From assembly GCF_030269925.1 (NCBI RefSeq), contig NC_085127.1, positions 4,533,501-4,597,500 on the forward strand: DNA of 64,000 bases, written 5' to 3'. Source of the DNA: Bombyx mori. Taxonomy: Eukaryota > Arthropoda > Insecta > Lepidoptera > Bombycidae. The position numbers and the translations under genes are program-made. Positions 20,701 to 29,600 of this stretch are shown one piece after another. Under the pieces are notes generated by a model. The model saw only the letters and a list, made by a program, of their open reading frames with translations. It was not told where the DNA came from and did no database searches. The first letter of the stretch is position 1, and every line of letters starts with the position of its first letter.

Positions 20701-23254
20701 GGGTTTGATTTTTATTACACGATGTTATTCCTTCACCGTGGAAGTCAATCGTGAACATTTGTTGAGTACATATTTCATTAGAAAAATTGGTACCCGCCTG
20801 CGGGATTCGAACACCGGTGCATCGCTTCAACACGAATGCACCGGACGTCTTATCCTTTAGGCCACGACGACTGCCTGCTGACTATGTGCCAGGAAAGGAT
20901 CCGGAGTTTCTTTGGGCACATAATGCGATCCTCATTGCACAGCCTGGAGAAACTCACAATTCTCAGACAAGTGGAGGGGAAGCGCGCTAGAGGAAGAGCG
21001 CCAGCTAGATGGGTTGACCAACTCAAGGAGGTGACTGGAGGCCAGATATGGAGAAGATTGACATACAGTCACGATCCTCCGCATTAAGGGAACGACCAGA
21101 AAGAAAGAAGAAAAGGGCTTAAATGATCCCCTGTATGGGGTTGGGAAAAGTACACATAATTTGTACAAATAAGTAAAGTCAATCAATGTATCAAACTGAG
21201 AGAGAAAAAGAGAGAGAGAGGTAACTGCTCATAGATACTACAAGTTACAATTTTTTTGTTTGTAGTTATTTCAGGTATATGAACTATGAAAACCAAAATT
21301 AATAATAAAAAAATTAAAAGTTTTTTTTAAGTTTTTATATTTTAAAACATATTTTTTAAAGTTTTCTGTTCAGATTTGAAATAGGAGTAGGGTTTTAAAT
21401 AAATACAAAATAATATGATTTCTCTAGTAAGTAAAATAAAAATGTAAAAATCAACCTGCCTGTTGACCAACATCAATGTAGGTTGTGTTTTAGTTTGGAA
21501 TTATATAAATCTCAATAAACAAATCTCTCACTCTCTCTTATTTTCAATAAAAATTATTACCTGTTGAACAGGTCGTGGAATATTAGCATAGCCATGACCG
21601 ACACACTGCATGGCCTCATCTGGCCTAGTGAGAGACTCTACTGTTGCAGGATATGTTCGGTGAAAAGCTGCTTCACTTTGAATCCTGAAATTTTATTGTA
21701 CAGAGTAATTAGAAAATATTCCCCATATTCAGGCTTTGTTGATTATATGGTTCATGCAATATTTAACTAAAAATCATATTTAAAATAGTTTTTCACATTC
21801 AATGTTGATGATAAATCATATTTCAGGGAATGTCTGACAGCCTCTATATGATAATTTAGAGCTACACAACCCCAAATGAACAAAAGCACGAACCTACTAA
21901 ACTGAAAAGTATAACACTATTTTATTTTATTTCAGTTTAGAAGTTTTACCTTAATCATTTATATGAAACACCATGTAAGTCAATGTAATTTCGTACTCCC
22001 ATCTTACTTAGTTCATTCACAAAGCATTTCAGATTTCCAAGAAGCCCATTCCAGTTTGAATAGTCTCACATATGTTGTGTGCTTCCATCTTATGTCTGAA
22101 GGTGGACTGGGACATTCATGTTTAGGATTTACAGGATACAATAATTGTGACATGAGCTCCCATGAGCCTATATCAATAAAACGAAAAAAGAGACTTTCGA
22201 TACAAAATATTCTAGATGATTACCTCATGACTTCCTGTCTGCACTGTGCCACAGCCTCATCATAAGGTGGAGGCGCTTCACCCCTTGGCAGATAGTAACC
22301 ATGTGGCTTCCAGGCACCCAGAGCTGTCTCACAAGTGCCACCCATGTAGCCCATGCTTCCACTGATGTACCTTTCAAATATACTATTATGAATATAAAAA
22401 GAATATCAAGAAAAGAATATCAAGATAAAAACAAACAATATTTAATCTATTCTCAATTTGACCACAGACGTCAAGAACAAACTTTGACAATAAATAGTAT
22501 GCGTGTGTGCGTCAAATACACAGTATGTAGTGTGTGTAATGTTTTCTTTATTGATTTAATGTATCTTTTATGAATTATTTAAAAAAATTATTAGCATTGT
22601 GCACTTCTTCTCTATAAAAATATTACTGATCAGATAAGGTACTAAAGCAATTTTAGAGAATCATCATACCCAATACTAGTCAGGCTTCTTTGGTCATCCC
22701 CATGTGGTGGACGTCTACGCTTCTGGTTCCTTACTCTGTACAGTACTAACAGTACTGTGAGCACCACTACTGCCGCAGCACCGCCAGCTGCCCCACGGAA
22801 GTTCGACTCGTTTGAGTCAGGTGGCTTCACTACATCATCTAAGCAAATAAACTCGCAGCAATTGTTGCCGACTCGAAATGAGCGACAATCCTGAAAAGAA
22901 AAAAAAAAACTTACGCAAAATGTGTTGGTTTAAATATTCAATTTCTTAAGCTAGTTTTTTATTTACCTGGGGTGGCGAACACAGTACAACTTTGCAGTCT
23001 TTAGGTAGTCCATTATCGCATATACAAAGGTTACAGGAGTTTGGTCCGGGCACGTAATGTATGCCGTGGGAAATGACTCGACCTCGCAGATCACTGCAAT
23101 CTCCTTGAGCCGTAACACCTGGTATTGAAGAAACGAACGTTTGTAAATTACAAAAATATTTTTTTATGAAACAATTATAGCTGTTGCGATAAAATAAATA
23201 CATCTTACAATATAATTGTAGAGTCGTCAAACATAACACAGCTTTACCAAACAT
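11738..23254 (-). CDS. DGCR2: DGCR2/IDD-like integral membrane protein (12 exons, 543 aa)
   Basis: Exons from the 5' end: 23254-23209, 23118-22967, 22890-22670, 22370-22224, 21684-21561, 18937-18829, 17925-17793, 16789-16634, 16110-15879, 13894-13791, 12654-12532, 11822-11738. All borders are AG..GT and the phases join without a break. Residues 1-20 look like a signal peptide (MFGKAVLCLTTLQLYC). A von Willebrand C-type domain follows (PGPNSCNLCICDNGLPKDCK, then CSPPQDCRSFRVGNNCCEFI). There is one membrane helix at about 98-117 and a basic stop-transfer (NQKRRRPP). The cytoplasmic tail of over 400 residues carries a PPPY motif (173-176), then Ser/Pro/Ala-rich segments, and ends DSDSESEEE. The VWC, membrane helix and tail identify DGCR2/IDD. 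The vertebrate protein also has LDL-receptor A and C-type lectin domains, which are absent here. Exons 8-11 are much more GC-rich than the rest. Function in insects is unknown to me; adhesion or receptor roles are inferred. Confidence 0.85.
11838..12243 (-). mobile_element. Bm1 SINE, head truncated
   Basis: Starts with poly-T and CTTAGACGGGTAGACAAGC and ends inside the tRNA-related head (GCCTGCGGGATTCG). It lies 16 bp upstream (in gene sense) of the last DGCR2-like exon, inside intron 11. A GC-rich GTGCGGGC repeat follows at 12244-12300. Confidence 0.8.
12997..13240 (-). mobile_element. Bm1 SINE, 5'-truncated
   Basis: Poly-T and ATTGCTAGATGGGTGGACGA through to GAGGTCCTACCACCAGTAA; the tRNA-like head is missing. 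It lies in DGCR2 intron 10. Confidence 0.8.
13301..13722 (-). mobile_element. E2F-headed retroposon family, copy 1
   Basis: A full copy on the minus strand. The 5' end is GGACTTTTTGGCGGGAACGC near 13718 and the 3' end is an A-run (poly-T from 13301). It is flanked by the 11-bp direct repeat GGTGGCCGTAT at 13290-13300 and 13723-13733, the mark of target-primed insertion. It is homologous to 19550-19961, 47491-47895 and 47910-48415. The short ORF of the family is frameshifted here. Confidence 0.75.
14747..15766. mobile_element. DNA-transposon-like element with ~45-bp TIRs, split by a LINE
   Basis: The left end begins ACTATAGTCGAATTATTTTG and continues through GCAGTTTGGGTCATAAAT. The right end is its inverted copy (ATTTATGACCCAAGCTGC... 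to ACTATAG). The interior carries a jockey-derived insertion at 14815-15220. No transposase frame was found; the superfamily is unknown. Confidence 0.6.
14815..15220 (-). mobile_element. jockey/BMC1-like short LINE-derived element, with TSD
   Basis: Same family as 1604-2020: minus-strand tail of the LINE ORF, ending RRVN and stop, plus 3' UTR. It is flanked by GAGCAT at 14809-14814 and 15221-15226. The poly(A) is reduced. It sits inside the inverted-repeat element 14747-15766. Confidence 0.7.
15765..15798. repeat. Perfect 12-bp inverted repeat (hairpin)
   Basis: GTAGGTACGCAA and TTGCGTACCTAC separated by 10 nt, at the outer edge of the TIR element. Confidence 0.6.
16133..16519 (+). mobile_element. 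Bm1 SINE next to a DGCR2 splice acceptor
   Basis: Runs from GTTGTGGTGGCCTAAAGGAT (tRNA-like head) through the Bm1 body to GTTCTATGGGCTCCGATAAC; the 3' tail is truncated. Its head starts about 21 bp from the AG of exon 9 (exon edge at 16110) in the oppositely oriented host gene. Confidence 0.85.
16899..17253 (+). mobile_element. Helitron-like non-autonomous element
   Basis: Begins near TCTATACATATAAATAAAAT after an A and ends ...GAGGGCGGGTCGCTAG before a T, fitting the Helitron rule 5'-TC...CTAG-3' inserted between A and T. The internal GTCTGTCTGTCTGTTTGTTC and GCTGGACCGATTTTGACG segments are widespread in Lepidoptera. Confidence 0.65.
17255..17466 (+). mobile_element. Second Helitron-like 3' segment
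   Basis: Ends with a related terminus, CCAGCGAAGCGGGCGAGTAC followed by GGCTAG and T, directly downstream of the first Helitron end. The 5' boundary is approximate. Confidence 0.45.
18419..18790 (-). mobile_element. jockey-type LINE 3' end (divergent subfamily)
   Basis: The minus strand reads QILPTVITVKRHVLTDPSDP, then ITFALDAFSS..., matching the jockey C-terminal RHVLTDPxDPLT motif, followed by a 3' UTR related to the BMC1-like one (GATCGGAATCGCGACCCGCT in plus sense). It ends about 40 bp from DGCR2 exon 6. Confidence 0.6.
18430..18473. repeat. Inverted repeat, 20-bp arms
   Basis: AGATTACTAGGTGGGTGAGC is followed after a short loop by GCTCGCCCACCTAGTAATCT, with one mismatch in 20. It lies at the LINE 3' end. 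Confidence 0.7.
19006..19442 (-). mobile_element. Bm1 SINE, near full length
   Basis: Poly-T and GCTTAGATTTGTGGACGAGC through to GGCCACGACGACT; intron 5 of the DGCR2-like gene. Confidence 0.85.
19550..19961 (+). mobile_element. E2F-headed retroposon family, copy 2
   Basis: Starts GAGACTTTTTGGCGGGAACG and ends in an A-run, flanked by TTTGTTTACTGT at 19538-19549 and 19962-19973. The short ORF begins MWENEIKPLDVTSRDPPKSP at about 19682. It lies in DGCR2 intron 5. Confidence 0.75.
20051..20105. repeat. 55-bp near-perfect palindrome
   Basis: GAGTCGAGGTGTAT at the left and ATACACCTCGACTC at the right form perfect 14-bp arms; the interior is also palindromic around GAGCTC. Confidence 0.75.
20190..21087 (+). 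mobile_element. RTE/CFDP2-like LINE C-terminal fragment, interrupted by Bm1
   Basis: The first part (to 20412) reads RLVRTLVFSIFLYGVETLCF, then ...IEAFEMYCWRKLLRIPWTAI...LEKLKVTRRL. The second part (from 20873) continues in frame LLTMCQERIRSFFGHIMRSS, then ...KVEGKRARGR-like and WVDQLKEV.... Removing the Bm1 at 20413-20872 and one copy of GCCT restores continuity. This is the C-terminal region of a non-LTR reverse transcriptase. Confidence 0.7.
20413..20872 (-). mobile_element. Bm1 SINE inserted in a LINE, 4-bp TSD
   Basis: A complete Bm1 with a long poly-T start and GGCCACGACGACT end, flanked by GCCT at 20409-20412 and 20873-20876. Confidence 0.85.
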
Positions 23255-24155
23255 TATTACGAATTTTACTGATCAAAAGCAAATGATAAATGATCTTGAT
23301 CTCATTTTGAGCAGAGGCTTTTGTCTATTTTATAATCGATATTTGCTTGGTGCTCGCGTGACGCGTATCGCGTTTAATGTTTTTGATCATGCGTCTCGGT
23401 CAAAACGCAAACTATTAGGGAAGCCCGATAATACACAGAATCGATATTTTCGGTCTAACACGACACGATTTAATTAATCGATTCACCAATTCGAATTTAA
23501 CCAAAATTGGTTACCTACATCGGTACCTACTCACAAGTTCGATAAGGCGATGTGTCATGAAAATTGACTCACCCTGGCCGTCGCCAACTACTCTCCAACC
23601 CCAGTTCAGACAGGTAACCGTCGACGCCCTAGTCACATCATTACAGATCCATCCGATCCACTAACACAATTTTATTAAACACTTGTAGCTTTAACACTAG
23701 GGGCAGAGCAGGCATAGAGAGGTCCCTGGTAACCATACTCATCGAACATATCGAAGAGTTCAATATGGAACGTAACCGCCATCAGCTCGCTAAGTTTCTA
23801 GTCAGATCTTTTCAGAGAATCGCAATACCGGTCTGGTTGTAGATGGATGAGGTTTGTTTTTGTTCGAGGTATTCGGGTAGCTATTTGTAAATTCCAACCC
23901 TGCCAGATAATTCCATGCTCAGCTACTTATCCTTGTAAACCTGAAAAGCTTCTCAAGTTACCAGTAAATCATTTCGTTTTAATCATTACTGTTAAGATCG
24001 GACGAAAAAACTCGAAATACTATCTTTACAAGTGAAAAAACCGATCTGCAAAACGTTTGATTTTATAATAGTACCATTTTTGAATCATATATCTACTCTA
24101 TTATAATAATGTTGCGTAGGTGAAATATAAGCTAAGCCTTAAACTAATCCAAACA
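23255..24155. other. Intergenic, upstream of the DGCR2-like gene
   Basis: Holds the promoter region of the minus-strand gene; I see no defined core motif. At 23565-23690 the plus strand reads LAVANYSPTPVQTGNRRRPS, then HIITDPSDPLT, a jockey-type LINE C-terminal relic. The rest is unassigned. Confidence 0.45.
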
Positions 24156-24663
24156 CCCGTGGTTCGTCAGGAACGTCGACCTCCATGACGACCTGGACTT
24201 AGAGTCCATCAGTAAGTATATGCAGTCGGCGTCGATGCGCCACTTCGATAAAGCGGCACGACACGAGAACCCTGTCATCGTGGTCGCCGGTAACTACATT
24301 CCCGATCCTGCGGAAAGAATGGAAAGCAGTAGACGTCGCCCAAAACACGTCATTTCGGATCCTCCCGATCCACTAACGGTGCTTTTAGGTACTTTAAGCA
24401 CTGGTCACCGTTCTCGTCGAACCCGTCGCTTGCGACGAAGGGCTCGACGAGTAAATTAACCCTCAGACACAGCCCACTGAGTTTCTCGCCGGATCTTCTC
24501 AGTGGGTCGCGTTTCCGATCCGGTGGTAGATTCTGCGAAGCACGGCTCTTGCTAGGGTTCGTGTTAGCAACATCGTCAGGTTTGAGCCCCGTGAGCTCAC
24601 CTACTAGTTAAGGTTACGCTGAAATAGCCTCTCAAGGCTACCAGCTTAAGTAGGAAAAAAAAT
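24156..24663 (+). mobile_element. jockey/BMC1-like LINE, longer 5'-truncated copy with TSD
   Basis: Reads APWFVRNVDLHDDLDLESIS, then ...RHFDKAARHENPVIVVAGNY and on to RRVN and a stop, then 3' UTR and poly(A). It is flanked by ATCCAAACA at 24147-24155 and 24664-24672. The APWxVRNVDLHxDL motif places it in the jockey clade. It extends about 85 bp further 5' than the other BMC1-like copies. Confidence 0.75.
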
Positions 24664-24682
24664 ATCCAAACAAGACCATGTA

Positions 24683-24935
24683 ACGGCCGTCTGGTGTAGT
24701 GATAAGTGACATGGTCACTACACAAGGGGGTCGCGGGTTCGAATCCCGCCAAGGGAAGATATTTGTATGATAAATATAAATGTATTTTCCAGGGTTATGG
24801 ATGTATATTAAAAATATATGTATGTGTATAATAAAAATCTTACATTTATATCCGTTATCTGGTACCTGTAACACAAGTTCTTTACGAACTTATCACGGGA
24901 CCAGTTAACGTGGCGTGATTGTTAGTAAATATTTA
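24683..24935 (+). mobile_element. Second tRNA-headed SINE family, copy 1
   Basis: The head GGCCGTCTGGTGTAGTGATA... with GGGTTCGAATCCCGCC gives A- and B-box-like pol III motifs, followed by an AT-rich body ending near GTTAACGTGGCGTGATTG. A relative lies at 29838-29995 in the opposite orientation. No tRNA acceptor pairing is present, so it is not a tRNA gene. Confidence 0.6.
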
Positions 24936-25676
24936 TTTATTTATTCAAGTACTCAATTTATTTGGGATGTGAGCACTCTTAGAAGATACAACATTTTGTG
25001 TATACTTGATTGTGTGCTCCAAATCGGACCTGTTTATAATGACGCTTTAATTAGAAATGAATTAACCTTTCATGGTTCAAAGAAATGTAACTTAATGAAC
25101 CAATAACGGGCTTCAATTAAACTCAAAATTTTTTAATTACAAACCACTTTGTATAATGTCTCAAACTTTTCGTAAAGAAAATTATTTAATTCTTTACTTC
25201 GTATAATGTGACACGAAATGTGAATTTCATTTAGAAGATCGATTCAATTTAATAATTGGTATCCCTGTGAAATTTATGGTACAATAATTGAGGCTTGAAA
25301 AACGAAATGAAGTTATTTGAGAAAGAACTCTAAAGTCATCGATTTTGTTTTAATTTCTCGCTGCTGTGCACCTTTATAGGTGCTAAAGTGCTAAACGGTA
25401 AATAAATCACATTTATTAGACTAGACCAGAGCAAATACTATACAAAATCAGTCAATTCACAGTAGGTAGGTAATTCTGGTAATTCACACAACTTTTTTTT
25501 TCTTTTTTCTTTTGGCTATAGCGTTTACTTTTTGCCAATGACGTAAATCAAAAGATTGGGAAACCAAGTTAAAATAGGATACGAAACACGAGAAACGATC
25601 AGATAAGTAGGAAGAAGTTTGAAACGGATAATAAAAATTTCATAAATATACATAAATACACTTACAAATCAAATAT

Positions 25677-25880
25677 TTAAACTTTAATATGGTTCTGAAG
25701 GATGAAAGATGACAATATTTTATAAAATATACACGGATACATAATTATACAGGATATACAGGTAGGAAAAGGAACATTAAGAGATATTAGATCATTCAGG
25801 AATGAGGAGCGGTCGTATAGAGGACATGAAAAGAAAATGTGATCTAGATCACATTTACCGGATTCACAACATGCAAACAT
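25677..25880 (-). mobile_element. LINE C-terminal fragment with Cys/His motif
   Basis: The minus strand reads FACCESGKCDLDHIFFSCPL, then YDRSSFLNDLISLNVP... and a stop. The C..C-D-L-D-H-x-x-F-x-C-P-L signature is the C-terminal zinc motif of non-LTR retrotransposons. Confidence 0.6.
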
Positions 25881-26002
25881 GACCCAAACGCATTCTTATG
25901 ATAGAAGAACATACTAGCTTATTGCATTTGGCATCGACTTTTTATTTTAAAATTCTATCAATTGGTTTCTCTCGATGCCATTGTCGCCAGTGTTTTCATT
26001 GT

Positions 26003-26335
26003 GGGCTCAGTGAATTTGGCCCCCTTTTTTTGATTTTCGGATTTTTAATTTTTAATTATTTGTACGTTTATACATTTGTTAGCGTTTTGTTAACAAGTGC
26101 GTTTATACTGTCTAATTATTTCAAATTATCCAAATTAACTAATCTGAGCGATAAAAATAAAGATATCTAGTAAGAGGGGCTCACTTTAGGGTGTACATTT
26201 GTTTAATTAATTATAAATAAATAAAAGACGAACAAACCATTTTTACATTCGAACATTAACGAACAAACGACGAACAAATAATTAAAAATTAAAAAAACCC
26301 GAAAACAAAAAAAAGGCGGACAAATTCAGTAAGCT
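26003..26335. mobile_element. Probable fold-back MITE upstream of SLC25A46
   Basis: About 80-bp imperfect inverted arms: CTCAGTGAATTTGGCCCCCT...TTTTTAATTATTTGTACG on the left and the inverted ...AATTAAAAA.../GGCGGACAAATTCAGTAAG on the right. The interior is short and AT-rich. Confidence 0.5.
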
Positions 26336-26649
26336 CGAAAGAGCATAGATAAGATACTTAATATTTGAGACCAAAGAGTAGGTTTATGTACAGTATGCTA
26401 CATAGATTATACTTTTAAGTAGGAATGCAATGCCTATTATACATAATTTTTAATTTAATATTTTTCAGTTCACAGATCAAGTGCGGTGATTTTTGGTTGC
26501 TTTAAATAATTATAATCAATTAAAAGCAATAAGGACTTACTTAAATCATACATCAATAATTATGTAGTGTCTTGTATTATAGATTTGAATTATAAAAAAA
26601 TGTTTTAAAAGTATAATTTTATTATTATATGACTATCGATTGTACGATA

Positions 26650-29600
26650 ATGGCAGGTTTCGGAGATCATTCCGGTTATAACCGACCGTTTGGTTTAGAT
26701 CCTAATCGAGAAACGAATGATTTATACGATACCCGTTACCAGCAGATTTATGGGTACCATACTCCAATTACTGAAGAGTTTCAAGGACCACCTCTTGTTA
26801 TGGATGAAAACCCAGATGAAGGTAAAAATTATTTACTATTCTGTTAAATCAAATTACTTTTAAATATTCAAAATGAATTTTCTAAACAAAACGTACGACT
26901 TCTTAGTTTTGATGAAAAGAAAATAATATCAAAAGAACTTTTATTTCCCATAGGAATAACTAATCTATTTACTTTCAGATAACAATGCTTATATAACAAC
27001 CGCAATAAGTGTAGCAAGTCTTTTAACAGAGAATTTGTTAAGTCATCCATTCATTGTACTCAGAAGACAATGTCAGGTTCGTGTTGGTGTTTAAGATGTT
27101 GCTCAATACTATATTTATCAACTGCATAAGTGTTTCTGTCAAACTCGCCAGCTCTTAACAATGCAGATTTTAACCAAATAGTTTAAAGCAGGTGGCAGAA
27201 TTGACATTGTGATTTCTATAGACTCTGTACTGAAATTATAAGCCAACATGGGTATGTACCTCTTGCCTCTTTGTGCTGTAAAGAGTGGAACATTTGTTAT
27301 AAAGTAAAATTGAAACGCATCTCATGTGTCAAGATATGTGGTCATATTCATGTTGCAATACCTATGGTCATTTGCCTAAGAAAAACACATATGTACATGA
27401 TAATCCATGATGACACCAGCTCACCCAAACAAAAGTTGTACAAGGTGTACAAGAACCAATAAAGGATATCAACTCTCATCCTTAATCAAACTAAAAATGT
27501 TAAATATTTATTGAAGGTCCATAACAATCTAAGGAACTATCACATAGTTCCTTACACTCTGTTACCTGTAGTAGTGAGACTACACAGGAGACAAGATGTC
27601 ACAACTCTCTGGAAAGGGATTGGCTCCACTTGCATTGTGAGGGGTTTGAATTTAGCCGTTGAAGATGCTGTAGCCAAGGGCACTGGTTGGCCTAAGTAAG
27701 TTTAAATTAACATTAAAGGAAAATAAATAGGCCTATAGTAGTAACTACGAGGGGAGATCTTCCAGGAAGTGGGTGTAATTGTTTGACAAATTGGTTCACT
27801 CCGAATGTTGTCCTTCAAAACTTAGTTTCTTACTGGAGCCATCTATCCCATTCCATGATAGCTACCATTACTAGCTCAGGTGTACATGATTGGAACTACA
27901 ATTGAATACAATAAAAGCTCTTTATGTGACATAAATAAGCTGCAAATACAGAAATGGTGAATATAGAAAAGGGCATTTACAAAGAATGTTGGGTTGGAAA
28001 CCTACATATTGGCATCCTTTTTATCAATGTGTATTTAACGATGTACCACTTGGATCCGCAAATAGAGAAATCTATAGCAATGATTATAGGAATTGTGTTG
28101 CATTTTTTTAATACACAAATAGTGAAAACCCTAATGAAGAAAGTTCTAGTGAGGGGCTTTTACTGTATTACAAATTGTAATTGGTCCAATATATGTATAT
28201 CTCTAAAAATAACAATACAATAATTATGAATAAGTTTCATATTAAAATAATTGAAAGATAATTTAATAATTGGAAGAATGATAATGTATTTTTTTAAACC
28301 AATAGCAAAGTACTATCAAAATGTAGATTTCATATATAAATTATCATCATATATAAAAAAAAATATTCCTTATATGGGTGGACGAGCCACCTGATGTTAA
28401 GTGGTTACTGGAGCCCATATATGTCTACAACGTAAAGGATGCCACCCATCTTGAGACATAAGTTCTTAGGTCTCACTTATAACTACGGCTGCCCCGCCCT
28501 TTTAACCTAAAACGCATTACTGCTTTACGGCAGAAATAGGCAGGGTAGTGGTACTTACCTGCTGTTGGTGCAGACTCGCAAGACGTCCTACCATCAGTAA
28601 AAAGCAATCATGTCATATATATTTGGTGTTGTGGTTGAGCACTTTGTGCTTAATAAAGCTTTCACATATAATTTTTATGATGCTTATACATTACCACTAT
28701 GAAGAGATAAAGTAAGCAACCATTAAAAAACCTAACAGAATTCCTTATGATCCAGAAATTACTGTTACTATTAACATATATTAATAATATATAATTAGTT
28801 ATAGTCACTATACCAAATGGTATGGTAAGTTATTTCAAATCCTTATGTATTAAACAAACTGTGTTTAGCAAAATTTGACAGTATGTAATAAAAAAGATAA
28901 ACTTACAGGGAGGTGAACAAGTGCAATTCTGTTTTGCAATTTGTCCAGCACATAGCTCTAAAAAGGTAATATAATATGATTATTTGCAAATATGTATTGA
29001 TTAAAGTACAATTTTTTGTACATTATGGGACTATGCGGAAGGTTACCCTAACCGAGAAAAAACGTCCGTAACGTAGGATTTTTATTAGTAATGCACACAG
29101 TGTACGACTTAACTTTGTAATAACGTACAAAAAATAACATTTTTTTATCATTAATTGACCACAATCTCAGAGAGTTCGTTTGCGCAATACACTAACTTTT
29201 TTTTTTTATTGCTTAGATGAGTGGACGAGCTCACAGCCCACCTGGTGTTAAGTGGTTACTGGAGCCTATAGACATCTACAACGTAAATGCGCCACCCACC
29301 TTGAGATATAAGTTCTAAGGTCTCAACTATAGTTACAACGGCTGCCCCACCCTTCAAACCGAAACGCATTACTGCTTCACGGCAGAAATAGGCAGGGTGG
29401 TGGTACCTACCCGTGCGGACTCAGAAGAGGTCCTACCACCAGTAATTACGCAAATTATAATTTTGCGGGTTTCATTTTTATTACACGATGTTAATTCTTC
29501 ACCGTGGAAATCAATCGTGAACATTTGTTGAGTACGTATTTCATTAGAAAAATTGGTACCCGCCTCCGGGGTTCGAACACCGGTGCATCGCTCAACACGA

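Noticed and set aside
24697..24760. tRNA gene
   Set aside because: A/B-box motifs are present but no acceptor-stem pairing; a second inverted copy with the same body at 29838-29995 shows it is a SINE head. The same applies to all Bm1 heads.
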